Source: JBPCNH01 sp051001455 (GTDB taxonomy: Bacteria > Actinomycetota > CADDZG01 > WHSQ01). From it: 55,702 nt of DNA. Where the stretch lies: assembly GCA_051001455.1 (NCBI GenBank), contig JBPCNH010000028.1, positions 1 through 55,702 on the forward strand. The letters run 5' to 3'. Below the pieces are notes generated by a model. That model searched no databases, had not been told where the DNA came from, and saw nothing but the letters and a program-made list of their open reading frames with translations. Position numbers and translations under genes: made by a program. Numbering within the stretch: position 1 is the stretch's first letter; each line of letters starts with the position of its first letter. Below are positions 16,696 to 27,100 of this stretch, piece by piece.

Positions 16696-16773
16696 GGCAT
16701 AAAGGACGTGACGCACAAGTCCTGTTCCGTGGCAGAACGTGGTCGTAGTAGGTGGGTCTTAGGGAAATGACGC

Positions 16774-16818
16774 GAAATGACTATTGCGCGGCGAAATCGC
16801 CGGCCCGATAGTCATTTC
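16774..16818. repeat. Nested inverted repeat (large stem-loop) before the GGDEF-EAL gene
   Basis: An 11-bp arm GAAATGACTAT (16774-16784) is repeated inverted as ATAGTCATTTC (16808-16818). Inside lies a second hairpin CGGCG-AAAT-CGCCG (16789-16802). A partial direct copy, GAAATGACGC, precedes it at 16764. No T tract follows. It could end transcription of the triad, serve as an operator, or be a small palindromic repeat element. Confidence 0.6.
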
Positions 16819-16943
16819 ATGACCTCTCGGCAGAGACCGATCCCTTCGCTCTCACCGATTGCAACCCAACTCCCACGTTCTTCAGATCGCGTCCTTGCCG
16901 ATCTTTATACGGGCGTCTCTTCGCACCGGCAGGTGTCAGTGTC

Positions 16944-19421
16944 TTGAATCTCGAAGATGGATCCCGTGGGTTGACGGAGCACCTCAAGCGAGCCCAGCGG
17001 ATCGCCGGTATCGGCAGTTGGGAATGGGACCTCCGTTCCGACGTGCTGCTGTGGTCCGACGAGCTGTATCGGATCCTGGGCGTGCCCGATGGCTTCAGCG
17101 TCTCGTTCGAGCGTTATCTGTCACTGATTCATCCTGAAGATCGCCCGCGGGTGGAAGCGATGCTCCGGGAAGGCTGCGCCTCAGGAGGATCGTTCGAGTT
17201 CGATTATCGGATCCTGCGTCCAGATGGTCTCGAGCGGGTGATCTCGAATCGGGTAGAGGCCCTGATAGGACCGACGTCGGCGCCGGAGCAGATGGTCGGC
17301 ACGGCGCAGGACGTCACGTTGAGCAAGCGCTCTGAGGAGAAATTCCGCGGCCTGCTGGAGACTGCCCCGGATGCCATGGTGGTCGTCGATGCCGAAGGTG
17401 TGATCTCGCTCGTGAACCGCCAGACCGAGAAGCTCTTTGGCTACGCCAGGGATGAACTGATCGGGAAGCCGATGGAGGTCCTCGTTCCAACACGGTTCAG
17501 CCATGGTCACGTCAGCCACCGGGACGGTTATTTCGAGGACCCCCGCTCTCGTCCGATGGGAGCGGGGCTGGACCTCTACGCGCTGCATAAGGAAGGTTGG
17601 GAGTTCCCGGTCGAGATCAGTCTCAGCCCGCTACACACAGACGAAGGGGTTCTTGCATCTGCGGCGATCAGGGACACCACCGAGCGGCGGAAGACCGAGC
17701 GCGCGCTCCGCGACAGCGAGCAGCGGTACCGCAGGATCGTGGAAACCGCACAAGAAGGTATCTGGTTGCTCGATGCAGGGGGCGTCACTTCGTTCGTCAA
17801 TAGGAAGATGGCCGACATCCTTGGCTATTCGCCAGCCGAGATGGTCGGACGGAACATCTTCGAGTTCTCCGAGTTCATCGACGGGGACCCGGTCACGCGA
17901 CAGCTCGACATCGGAGCGGTTGAACCCAACGAGCAGAGGGAAATTGTTTTCGCCCGGAAGGATGGCAGCTCGGTCGTGTGCCTCGTTGCTGTAAGCACGA
18001 TGACGAACGATGAGGAGCAGCTTCTAGGCGCGCTCGCCATGGTCACCGACATAACTCTGCGGAAGAGTTTGGAAGAGGACATCCAGTATCAGGCCGTGCA
18101 CGATCCTCTGACGGGTCTCGCGAACCGTCTGTTGTTCCTCGACTACGTCAACCATGCGATAGCGGTGCAACATCGAAATCTGACCTCGATCGCGGTTCTC
18201 TACTTCGACCTTGATGACTTCAAGAGCGTCAACGACACGCTCGGTCATGCCGCCGGCGACAGGCTTCTGCAGGAGGTCGCCAGTCGTTTGAAGTCTTGTT
18301 CGAGGCCGACGGATACCGTTGCCCGCCTCGGAGGTGACGAGTTCGCACTCTTGCTGCAGGATGCGGACGCTGAAGTAGCCGAAGCGCTGGCCGGAAGGTT
18401 GCTGGCTGCGCTCCGCCCGCCCATCGACCTCGAGGTGCGTGATGTATTCGTGCATGCCAGTGTCGGCATCTGGACCGGCACTGATGCGGCAAGCGCAGAC
18501 GAAGTGCTGCGAGATGCCGATGCTGCGATGTACGCCGCGAAATCTCAGGGAAAGAACGGCGTGGCACAGTTCCATCCAAGCATGCATGCTGCCGTTTCCA
18601 GGCGGTTGGAGTTGCGGTCGCGTCTTCGTCATGCGCTCGATAAGGAAGAGTTCTCGGTCCATTTCCAGCCAGTCTTCTCGCTCAAGCGGTGCGACGTCGT
18701 GGGGATGGAAGCGCTGACGCGTTGGGATAGTCCCGGCGATGGGTTGATCCCTCCGAGTGAGTTCATCCCTATCGCCGAAGAGTCCGGGCTGATCATCCCG
18801 CTCGGTCAATTCGTTCTCGAGCGGGCGATCGACCAGCTTAGCGCCCTCCACTCAGCCTTTCCCTCGCTGGCGCACGTCTTTATGAGCGTGAATCTGTCGG
18901 TGCGGCAACTTCATGATCCTGGTTTGTTCTCGACTGTCGAAAGGCTGATGCGCGGGTCCATGTTGCCTCGGGGAGCGCTCGTTCTCGAGATCACCGAGAC
19001 CGTACTGATGGATGACATCGAGAAGGTCGTAGTAGCTCTAGATCGGCTTCGAGCTACTGGCATCCGGATCGCCATCGACGATTTCGGGACGGGGTATTCA
19101 TCGCTGAGCTACCTCCAGCGCTTCCCGGTTGACATCTTGAAGATCGACAAGGCGTTCATCGATAAGGCCGGTGGTGGTCCTGAGGAATCGGCCCTCGCCC
19201 ACGCGATCACGAGGCTGGGTCGGACGCTGAATCTCGAGACTATCGCCGAAGGGATCGAGCAGAAGGAGCAACTGGATGCCCTTCGCTCCTGGGGTTGTTC
19301 GCTCGGTCAGGGCTATCTCTTGGCGCCGCCCTTGGACGTCCCCGCGCTTCACCTCTTCTTGGAGGATCAACTGCGGGTGACGGGCCCGGAGGACCCGGAG
19401 CTGGAGATGGCGCAGAGATAG
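16944..19421 (+). CDS. PAS-PAS-PAS-GGDEF-EAL cyclic-di-GMP enzyme
   Basis: An 825-residue soluble protein from TTG 16944. Three PAS domains (about 20-125, 132-255, 262-385) are followed by a GGDEF domain with intact RLGGDEF and an EAL domain with intact MEALTRW and DDFGTGYSSL. Both c-di-GMP synthesis and hydrolysis are therefore possible. No membrane segment is seen, so the PAS domains probably sense an internal cue such as redox, oxygen or a small ligand. It stands alone, with a stem-loop 126 bp upstream. The start is a guess, since no strong ribosome site is visible. Confidence 0.93.
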   Translation: MNLEDGSRGLTEHLKRAQRIAGIGSWEWDLRSDVLLWSDELYRILGVPDGFSVSFERYLSLIHPEDRPRVEAMLREGCASGGSFEFDYRILRPDGLERVISNRVEALIGPTSAPEQMVGTAQDVTLSKRSEEKFRGLLETAPDAMVVVDAEGVISLVNRQTEKLFGYARDELIGKPMEVLVPTRFSHGHVSHRDGYFEDPRSRPMGAGLDLYALHKEGWEFPVEISLSPLHTDEGVLASAAIRDTTERRKTERALRDSEQRYRRIVETAQEGIWLLDAGGVTSFVNRKMADILGYSPAEMVGRNIFEFSEFIDGDPVTRQLDIGAVEPNEQREIVFARKDGSSVVCLVAVSTMTNDEEQLLGALAMVTDITLRKSLEEDIQYQAVHDPLTGLANRLLFLDYVNHAIAVQHRNLTSIAVLYFDLDDFKSVNDTLGHAAGDRLLQEVASRLKSCSRPTDTVARLGGDEFALLLQDADAEVAEALAGRLLAALRPPIDLEVRDVFVHASVGIWTGTDAASADEVLRDADAAMYAAKSQGKNGVAQFHPSMHAAVSRRLELRSRLRHALDKEEFSVHFQPVFSLKRCDVVGMEALTRWDSPGDGLIPPSEFIPIAEESGLIIPLGQFVLERAIDQLSALHSAFPSLAHVFMSVNLSVRQLHDPGLFSTVERLMRGSMLPRGALVLEITETVLMDDIEKVVVALDRLRATGIRIAIDDFGTGYSSLSYLQRFPVDILKIDKAFIDKAGGGPEESALAHAITRLGRTLNLETIAEGIEQKEQLDALRSWGCSLGQGYLLAPPLDVPALHLFLEDQLRVTGPEDPELEMAQR

Positions 19422-19547
19422 CGTGCCGGTTAGTCTCACACGCGAGGAGGAACCAATTCGGCGTTGGTGGCGTCAGTTTTTAGGTGACAGGAGCGCGGCA
19501 GTCGCCATAGGATTGGTCGTTCAGGGCTGGTTGAGACAGGGGGGTAT

Positions 19548-21236
19548 ATGCGTCGCATAGTTGTAGGTCTGTTGTCGCTTGCATTGATGTCCACGATGAT
19601 GTCTGTCGCCGCGGCCGAAGACGGGCGCCGTAGTTACATCGTCGTGCTGAAGGATTCAGTTTCGGACCCCGGTGCGGTCGCTTCAGAGCACGCTCGGAGA
19701 GAAAACGCCCGGGTCAGTTACGTGTACCGGAATGCACTCAAGGGTTACTCGGCAGCGATGTCCGACCAGGCGGCCGCCCGGCTGTCGTCCGATAACCGTG
19801 TTGCCTACGTCGAGCGCGACGGGGTGATGTCGGCGGTGGCGACCCAGTCGAACGCCACCTGGGGTCTGGATCGCACGGATCAGCGAGATCTCCCGTTGAA
19901 CGGAACCTACGTCTACAACGCGACCGGCTCGGGAGTGACCGCCTACATCATCGACACCGGCATTAGGCTCAGTCACTCCGACTTCGGTGGCCGTGCTATC
20001 AGCGGCTACGATTCGATCGACGGCGGATCGGCGGACGACTGCAACGGGCACGGCACCCATGTGGCGGGGACCGTGGGCGGGACGACTTGGGGCATCGCGA
20101 AGGCGGTCAACCTCGTGGCGGTGCGGGTCCTCGATTGCGCCGGGAGCGGCACCACCTCTGGTGTGATCGCCGGCGTCGATTGGGTCACCGCTAACCACAC
20201 CGGCACTAATCCGGCGGTAGCAAACATGAGCCTCGGTGGAGGCGCCAGCTCATCGCTCGACACGGCGGTGAAGAACTCGATCGCCGACGGAGTGACCTAT
20301 GGCGTGGCTGCGGGTAACGGCAACCTCCTCGGGTGGGCTCAGGACGCTTGCAACTCCTCACCCGCGCGGGTTCCCGCAGCGCTGACCGTGGGCGCGACGG
20401 ACAAGAACGATGCCAAGGCCTCGTGGTCGAATTACGGCACCTGTCTCGATCTCTTCGCTGCGGGCGTCAGCATCACGTCTGCCTGGTATTCGAGCGACAC
20501 ATCCACGAACACGATCAGCGGGACCTCGATGGCCACACCGCACGTCGTCGGAGTTGCCGCGCTGTACCTCGAGGGCAACAGGTCGGCGTCTCCTGCCACC
20601 GTCGGCAAGGCCATCGTCGACAATGCAACGCCGAACAAGGTTTCCAGCGCCGGCAGCGGCTCGCCGAACCGGTTGCTTTACTCCGGGTTCATCGGTGGGG
20701 GCTCCACGACACCGTCGGCACCGAACGCTCCCAGTAACCTTGCCGCCACTGCCGCGTCCACCAGCCAGATCGACCTGACCTGGACGGACAATGCGAGCGA
20801 CGAGGACGGCTTCAAGATCGAGCGCAGCACCGACGGGTCCAACTTCTCGCAGATCGCGAGCGTCGGTTCGAACGCCACTTCGTACTCGAGCACTGGTCTA
20901 AGCAGCGCCACCACCTATCATTACCGCGTTCGCGCCTACAACGCCGGTGGCGATTCGGCTTACTCGAACACCGCCTCGGCGACCACGCAGTCGGAGCAGA
21001 CGGCGACCATCGCTCTTACGGCTACCAAGGGGGCGAAGTCCAGGGGTGTTACCCCGATCGATCTGAGTTGGAGTGGGGCCAACGGCTCTGTCAACGTGTT
21101 CCGCGACGGGTCGATCATCGCCACGGTAAGCGGTACTACTTACAGGGATCAAGTGAAGGGTGGAGGCCCGTGGACCTACCAGGTCTGCGAGACCGCCACG
21201 CCCACGAACTGCTCCAACAAGGTGACGGTTTCGTAA
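19548..21236 (+). CDS. Secreted subtilisin-like serine protease with I9 propeptide and fibronectin III domain
   Basis: A 562-residue protein: signal peptide (1-23), inhibitor I9 propeptide (about 29-98, SYIVVLKDSV), S8 catalytic domain (about 104-378) with D136 (YIIDTGI), H168 (NGHGTH) and S327 (GTSMATPH), and a fibronectin type III domain (about 388-480). A short C-terminal beta domain with two Cys completes it. The arrangement is that of proteinase K/aqualysin-type exoproteases. It is expected to mature by autocleavage outside the cell. A strong intrinsic terminator follows at 21274. A G-rich ribosome site (aggggggt) precedes ATG 19548. Confidence 0.95.
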   Translation: MRRIVVGLLSLALMSTMMSVAAAEDGRRSYIVVLKDSVSDPGAVASEHARRENARVSYVYRNALKGYSAAMSDQAAARLSSDNRVAYVERDGVMSAVATQSNATWGLDRTDQRDLPLNGTYVYNATGSGVTAYIIDTGIRLSHSDFGGRAISGYDSIDGGSADDCNGHGTHVAGTVGGTTWGIAKAVNLVAVRVLDCAGSGTTSGVIAGVDWVTANHTGTNPAVANMSLGGGASSSLDTAVKNSIADGVTYGVAAGNGNLLGWAQDACNSSPARVPAALTVGATDKNDAKASWSNYGTCLDLFAAGVSITSAWYSSDTSTNTISGTSMATPHVVGVAALYLEGNRSASPATVGKAIVDNATPNKVSSAGSGSPNRLLYSGFIGGGSTTPSAPNAPSNLAATAASTSQIDLTWTDNASDEDGFKIERSTDGSNFSQIASVGSNATSYSSTGLSSATTYHYRVRAYNAGGDSAYSNTASATTQSEQTATIALTATKGAKSRGVTPIDLSWSGANGSVNVFRDGSIIATVSGTTYRDQVKGGGPWTYQVCETATPTNCSNKVTVS

Positions 21237-21273
21237 TAAGGCAGGTGTGGCTCGCCTGAAAGACGTGCGACGG

Positions 21274-21300
21274 AAGGCCCCGCTACGGCGGGGCCTTCTT
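21274..21300 (+). terminator. Intrinsic terminator of the subtilisin gene
   Basis: A perfect 10-bp stem AAGGCCCCGC / GCGGGGCCTT with a TACG tetraloop (21284-21287) is followed by TTCTT. It lies 38 bp after the stop codon. This is the clearest rho-independent terminator in the window. Confidence 0.9.
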
Positions 21301-21400
21301 GCTGCCTATCTGGGTCGCCTTCGGTTCACTTAGCAGCGTCGAGACGCCTTCAAGAGGTCCGAGTAGCCAAGGAGGTTTTCCGTAGAAACTCTTTGCGGTT

Positions 21401-21532
21401 GTGTTGCTAGGAGCGCGCCTCCCGGTCAAGGTCGACCCTCTCGACTCCAACAACCTCGTCATCGAGTGGCATCGGCAAGTGGTGGAGCCGGGCCCGAGGC
21501 CGGGAGCAGTCGGGTCGCTCGCGGATTCTTAG
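21401..21532 (+). pseudogene. C-terminal remnant of an unidentified protein
   Basis: A frame from about 21401 to the TAG at 21530 encodes LPVKVDPLDSNNLVIEWHR followed by a Pro/Gly-rich tail. The segment xPVKVDPxDxxxxxIEW resembles the end of actinobacterial SHOCT-associated or related proteins, but no upstream part and no ribosome site are present. I read it as the tail of a deleted gene. It could be chance coding, so confidence is low. Confidence 0.35.
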
Positions 21533-22947
21533 GCTTCGCCGGGCACTACCGGAGGCCAGATGCCCATCGGTATGGATGGGATCCCGGGTAGGTCGGGAGA
21601 GTCGAAGTGGTGGACGAAGTTCCGGTCGCGCAGCGATCCAGATGTGTAGAACGGGTACATCGATAGGTATTGGCCGCGCGTCGTCTCTCGCCACACTCTG
21701 CAGAACTCGCACTTGATCGGCATCCACGTCCGCATGAAGCCTCCCTCGTAGAACCGGAACAGCGAATAACCGCCGGGATACTCCTTGGTGGGCCCAAGCT
21801 CGAGGATCGGCATCCTCCCTGTGTGCGGCGAGTATGCGATCCAATTGCGGTGGGTGTGCGAGTTCAAGACGAGCCGGACGTCATAGCCTCCGATCAACGC
21901 CAAGAACTGCTGCGCGTCCTCTTGGTTTACACCGAACACCGCGGGCGGGACCGCGACGGTGCTCGAATATTCGGCCACCGGGTGGTGAAAGAAGATGACC
22001 GACGGCCGCTGTTGCTTCTCGGCTTTCTTCAATCGCCGCTCGAGCCACGCGAGCTGCTCGTCCGATATCTCTCCCACCCCCGACTCGAGGTTCGCCGAGT
22101 CGAGTGCGATGAACATCCACTTGCGATGCGAACGGGCTTGAGGAACGTGTCGTGGTTCTGTTGTCGCACGCATACCGGGTCGGAAGACCCGGCGGAAACA
22201 ATCCCCGTCGGGAGGGCATTCGGAGGCGGCGGCTTCGTATTGGTTCGGACGGTCGTGCGGCCCTCGAGCGATCATGTAACCGCGCTTGAGGCGGGACAGC
22301 AGCCGGCGGGCCTCCGTCAGGTCATGTAGGTCGCCATGGGAGGAGTTATCTGCAGGTACGAGCGTCAGAGAAACATCCTCGGAGTTGACCCCGTCGACCG
22401 CCGCCTCGAGCATCCTCGCGGGGTAGTCCAGATCGTTCCGGTAGCCGGGGGGCAGCTCGGTCGGACTCGAAGTCGCAAGTCCCGAGACGGTCTCGCCGAG
22501 ATGGATGTCGGCGAGCACGGCGACGGTGAATAGCTCCTTGCCCGGCGGAGGCGTGAGGGTCGTGAATATCCCCGGATGGAGTCGGTCCTGAGGAGCCTGG
22601 ATGCCGTTCGAGGTGACGATGTATGTATAGGTCGTCCCGGGTTTCAGATCCGTCAGCTGTATGTGGTGGAAAGCCGTTTCGGGGCCGCTCGCCCTGCCAC
22701 CGTGCTCACCGCCGACCTCTCTGTAGCTCACGATCGAGTCGGTTTTCATGGGCCGGCCGGCCGAGCAGGTCATCCAGGTGACGACGAACTCGGTATCGGT
22801 GACTGTAGCGAGCTCGACGTTGACCGGCGCGCCGGGGGGCAACTCGCTGGCGCGCCGGCAGGGGGGAAAGCCCTCGACGCTTTGACTGGAGGCGGGGAGA
22901 GCCACCGATAGGAGGCATGCGCACACCAAAGGCGCGAGGCGTTTCAT
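21529..22947 (-). CDS. Secreted metallophosphoesterase with N-terminal purple-acid-phosphatase-like FN3 domain
   Basis: A 472-residue protein with a signal peptide (1-22), a fibronectin-like domain (about 40-132, ending TTYTYIV) and a calcineurin-type phosphoesterase domain. Metal motifs: LADIHLG (D147, H149), VPADNSSHGD (D200), RGPHD (H231), FFHHP, and SHTH. Two motifs depart from the classic pattern: GNHD reads GPHD and GHxH reads SHTH. Loss of the Asn that bridges the metals may lower or change activity. The protein is extracellular and its substrate is unknown. Its stop meets the remnant at 21401-21532 tail to tail. Confidence 0.85.
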   Translation of the reverse strand: MKRLAPLVCACLLSVALPASSQSVEGFPPCRRASELPPGAPVNVELATVTDTEFVVTWMTCSAGRPMKTDSIVSYREVGGEHGGRASGPETAFHHIQLTDLKPGTTYTYIVTSNGIQAPQDRLHPGIFTTLTPPPGKELFTVAVLADIHLGETVSGLATSSPTELPPGYRNDLDYPARMLEAAVDGVNSEDVSLTLVPADNSSHGDLHDLTEARRLLSRLKRGYMIARGPHDRPNQYEAAASECPPDGDCFRRVFRPGMRATTEPRHVPQARSHRKWMFIALDSANLESGVGEISDEQLAWLERRLKKAEKQQRPSVIFFHHPVAEYSSTVAVPPAVFGVNQEDAQQFLALIGGYDVRLVLNSHTHRNWIAYSPHTGRMPILELGPTKEYPGGYSLFRFYEGGFMRTWMPIKCEFCRVWRETTRGQYLSMYPFYTSGSLRDRNFVHHFDSPDLPGIPSIPMGIWPPVVPGEA

Positions 22948-23015
22948 AGTGGTGGGGGTTCGCCGTCGCGTCTACCGAATCCTCCCGGGCCTCATTCTCG
23001 ACGAGGTGCGGCACT

Positions 23016-24113
23016 ATGCTGCCTGCCATGCCGTGGCTCGATGACGAACCCGTGCGGGGTAGCTATCCCTCGCTTCAATTTCTGACCCTGTCCGGTCTCG
23101 AGCGGATGCAAGCGTCTCTGAGGGGACAGATGCCGGCACCACCCATCCATTATCTGTTCGGCCTTGCTCCGGAGTCGTCGGATGCCGAAAGCACGACCTT
23201 CGTGATGCCTTCGAGCCCGTGGTTGCAGACCGCTCTGGGCGTGTTCCTACCGGGTACCGCTGCTCTGCTGGCCGACGCCCCCTTGGGAAGTGCTGTGCTG
23301 ACCGAGCTGGGACCGGGTCAGATCGCCGTCACGTCCGACCTCACCCTCAACTACCTGAGACCGATGTACCCCAATAGCGGGTTGCTGTCGGCCCGTGCAC
23401 GACCGATCGAGGTCGGGCACCGTCTGGGTTTAGCGGAGGCGATCATCAAGGACGGAACGGGGAAAACGCTCGCTCATTCCACCACCAGGTGTTTCATCCA
23501 GAACTACCCCGTCCCTGAGCCGACGGCTCTTCCTCCCGTGGAGGAACCGACGTACGACTCGCCGCATCCCTACGAACGCCCTTTGACCACTGGCACGATT
23601 CCCCCCGACGTCTGGGCGTCGAAGAGTTTCATCGAGATCTGCGAAATGATGAGAACCGGTGAGCTCCCGACCCCACCGTTCGTGCAGCTCTTCGGTTTCA
23701 GCGTTCCGATCGCGAAGGAGGGCTATTTCGAGTCCAGTGTTCCTTCGAGCCCTTGGTTCTCGAGTCCAGCTGGCACGACCTATGGAGGCTTCCTCGCCTA
23801 TCTGGCCGACTCCGTCCTGGCCGGTGCGGTGAATACCGTAGTTCCGCCGCAGTCTGCGTTCGCGTCGCTCGATCTGAAGGTGAGCTTCTTGAGACCCGTC
23901 ATGCCCGACGGACGCCTCATGACCGCCAGCGCGTCCGTGATCCATCGCGGCAGGTCGTTGGTCGTCGCAGAGGGCCAGATAGTCAACGCCGACGGCAAAG
24001 TTGTGGTGAAAGCGACAACTTCGGCTGCGGTGATGGAAGGCCGCTCGTGGATGCGAGCCGTGATCGACGAAGCCGAGAGCCCCGACGGAGCGGTCGGGAT
24101 CGACCCGAGTTGA
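23016..24113 (+). CDS. Tandem double-hotdog acyl-CoA thioesterase-like (PaaI family) protein
   Basis: A 365-residue protein with two similar hotdog domains (about 45-170 and 218-345). Each has a SSPW segment, a G-rich helix (GTAALLADAPLGSAV and YGGFLAYLADSVLAGAV), and the strand motif LxLNYLRP or LKVSFLRPVMP. This is the PaaI/4HBT thioesterase pattern as an internal duplication, forming a dimer-like unit in one chain. It probably hydrolyses a fatty or aromatic acyl-CoA, but active-site residues are not certain. I took ATG 23016, with gaggtg upstream; ATG 23028 is an alternative. A different thioesterase-type gene lies at the right edge of the window. Confidence 0.82.
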   Translation: MLPAMPWLDDEPVRGSYPSLQFLTLSGLERMQASLRGQMPAPPIHYLFGLAPESSDAESTTFVMPSSPWLQTALGVFLPGTAALLADAPLGSAVLTELGPGQIAVTSDLTLNYLRPMYPNSGLLSARARPIEVGHRLGLAEAIIKDGTGKTLAHSTTRCFIQNYPVPEPTALPPVEEPTYDSPHPYERPLTTGTIPPDVWASKSFIEICEMMRTGELPTPPFVQLFGFSVPIAKEGYFESSVPSSPWFSSPAGTTYGGFLAYLADSVLAGAVNTVVPPQSAFASLDLKVSFLRPVMPDGRLMTASASVIHRGRSLVVAEGQIVNADGKVVVKATTSAAVMEGRSWMRAVIDEAESPDGAVGIDPS

Positions 24114-24159
24114 ACGCTCGACGTCTGCGCCGACTGCTGCTACGCGTGAGTGAGCGAGG

Positions 24160-27100
24160 CTAGGGCAACGACAGCGAGCCTTTCATGAGCTCTAGATAGC
24201 GCTCCATCCCGCATCCCTCTAGGAGCTCCGCTGCTCGGTCGACGAGCTTTCTCACCTCGGCGCCGTCGACGGGCTCGCCGCGGCGCGCCAAACTCTTGGC
24301 CCGGTATAGATACACGTCGGCCTCTTCCATCGGCGCAGGTACCGCGGCGGCTAACTCCGCGGCCCGGTCGAAGTGCTGCTCGGCGAGGTCCCGATCTCCG
24401 GCCGCGTCGCACGCTAATGCGATGAGTAGCTCGGTCGTGCGGAAGTCGAAGACGCGATAGTGCGCGCCCTTCCGGGGGAGGTCCTCGACCAGGTGACGAA
24501 GCGAAGCGGTCACGTCGTGGAGACCGACCAGCCACGCCGCTTCGAGACAGCTGAGTGCTAGGCCGATCTCACCTACGGTAGGGGGCCTCTCGGTCGCTTC
24601 GAGGATCGCTCTCTTTTGCTCGAGCAGCGTCTCGATCTCCTGACGCCGTCCGAGGCGCGCCAGATGGACCATGAGGAGCCCTGCCGACCAGCCTTCGAAC
24701 GCGCCGGCCGCCTCGATCTCGACCGCCGTGCGGTGATTCTCGAGGGCCTCATCCCAACGGCCCTGCCACGCCAGTGCGACGCCCAGCCACGTGTAGCCGT
24801 TGGAGGTCCAACCCAGGTCGTAGTCGAGGTTGGCCGCGATGTCTGAGCGGGCCGACTTCTCGAAACGGCGTGGGTCGACCGAGCGGGATCCCCATTCGAC
24901 GCCCCGCAAAGTGAGCATGGTGCCGACCTGGTGACCTATCCGCTCGGATAGGGGAAGCAGTTCTTGAGCCAACAGCTGAGCGTCCTCGAACCGACCGGTC
25001 AGGTTGTAGGCGAAGAGAGTGACGGGCAGAAAGCTTGCCGTATCCCACAATGCGCCCGTTTCGTTCAGCAGCGGTTTGGCCTGCTCGCCGTAGTCGATCG
25101 ACTCGGTGAAGTCCATATAGAAGTAGTGGTGCAACGACTTCGCGCCCAGCGCCCGCCCTAGGACATAACGATCGCCGAGTTCCTGTGCGAGTGCGATGCC
25201 TTCGTCGATCAGGCGCAAGCCCTCATCGTGCTGACCTATCCAGGACATGGACGCTCCGCAGATCGCCAAAAGGTCGGCTCGATCCTTGGTCTTCATCCCC
25301 TCCGTCGTGGCAAGTCCCCGAACGGCCCATTCGACGCCTTCGGAGCCTCTGGCGATCCATCCGAGCTGAAGGGCGATCTCCCGGCAGATGTTCCCGGCCG
25401 CAGCGCGCTCTCCGGCTGTCTCGTAGATGGTGACCGCGCGCCTCCACGCATCGAATGCCTCCTCGAACCGCCCCTTTGTCCTCAACGCGAGGCCGTGTTC
25501 GAAGAGAAGCTGGGCGTAATCGAGGCCGGTGTCATCCGGATACAGAGCGAGGGCGTTCTCGTAGTGACGCAAGGCGTCTTCGAAGGCGGCCGCGTCGAGG
25601 GCGCGCCGGCCGGCGAGCCGCAGGAAGTGCGTCGTCTCGATCGGATCCGTGCCCGAACCGGCTTGCAGAAGGTGTCCGGCGATATCCGCCGCGCGCGCTG
25701 CCAGGTCTTTCTCGTACAGCTGCTGCAGAGCACGAGCGATCGAGAGGTGCCTGCGTTGGCGTCTTGGAAGTGCCATGGAGCTGAGTAGCGTCTGGCGGAT
25801 GAGCTCGTGAGCGAAAGAGAAGACGGGCTCGCCGCTGCTCGTCTCGGACTTGATAAGCCGGGCCGCTTCGGCCTCGTCGATGGCATCGAGCAGGTCGTCC
25901 GGTTCGAGCTCTTCGACCGCCTCGAGGACGCGGTATTCGAACCTCTTCCCGGTCAGGGCGGCCATGCTGAGTGCTACGCGGGTGGACTCGGTGAGGCGTT
26001 CGAGACGGCGTCCGATCACGAGCTTGACACCTTCGGGCACGTCGAGCTCCGCGATCTTGAGGTCGGGAAGCCAGTTGCCGTGTTCGTCGAAGAGCCGGCC
26101 TTCCTCGGAGAGGTGCTTGAAGACCTCTTCGGCGAAGAAGGGGTTGCCGTCGGTCTCCTGGTAGATCGCCTCGACCAACGGGGCAGGAGGTTCCTGTCGG
26201 CTCATCACGTGCAGCATCGAGCGCACGCCCTCCTCGGGGAGCCGCTTCAAGGCGATCCGGTGCGCTTGCTGCCGCCTGACGAGAGATTCCAAGCTGCGCG
26301 CCAGCGGACGGGTGATCTCTAGTTCGGTGTCCCGGTACGTCGTTAGAACCAGGACCGCGACGTTCTGGAGCCGCTGGGCGATGTGTTCCGCTGCCAGCAA
26401 CGTCGGTTCGTCGGCCCAATGGACGTCGTCGATGATCAGGATCAGCGGTCTCGTCGATGCGGCGCGTGCGATGAACTCCCACAGCGAGTTGAATAGGTAG
26501 CGGCGCTCTTGTTCTGCGGGTAGTTCCAGGGGAGCGGGGAGATCATCGAACATCGTTCGGAGCTGAGGGACGATCTTTGCTATCTCACCCCCCGCATCTC
26601 CGAGGGCCAGGCGCAGCGTCTCGGGTGGAACCTCCTGCATGGCCGCTTCGATGATCTCGACGAAGGGGATGTAGGGGGGAGCGCCCTCGGATTCGTAACA
26701 GCGACCGATCAATACCCGGTGGTCCCGCTTGCGCGCATCCTCGGCGACCTCTTCGGTCAGTCTCGTTTTCCCGACGCCGGGCTCGCCGCCGATCGCCACG
26801 ACACCGCCGTGGCCTTGCGTGAGTGCGTCGAGGAAAGAGCACAACTCGGCGCGTTCGGTTTTGCGGCCCACGAAGGGCGTTCTTTCGAACGGGCGAAGTG
26901 CCGAGGCGTCTTTCGTCCACGCCACCTCATAGACGCGGAAGCGATCCTCGAGGCCTTTGAGTTTGATGCGTCCGCGATCGACGAATTCCACATCCGGCAC
27001 GCGTCCGGCGAGCGTCTTGACGACCTCCGAGATGAGGATCTCGCCGCCTTTGGCTTTCGAGGCGATCCGGGCGGCGGCATTGACCGCCGACCCGAAGAGG

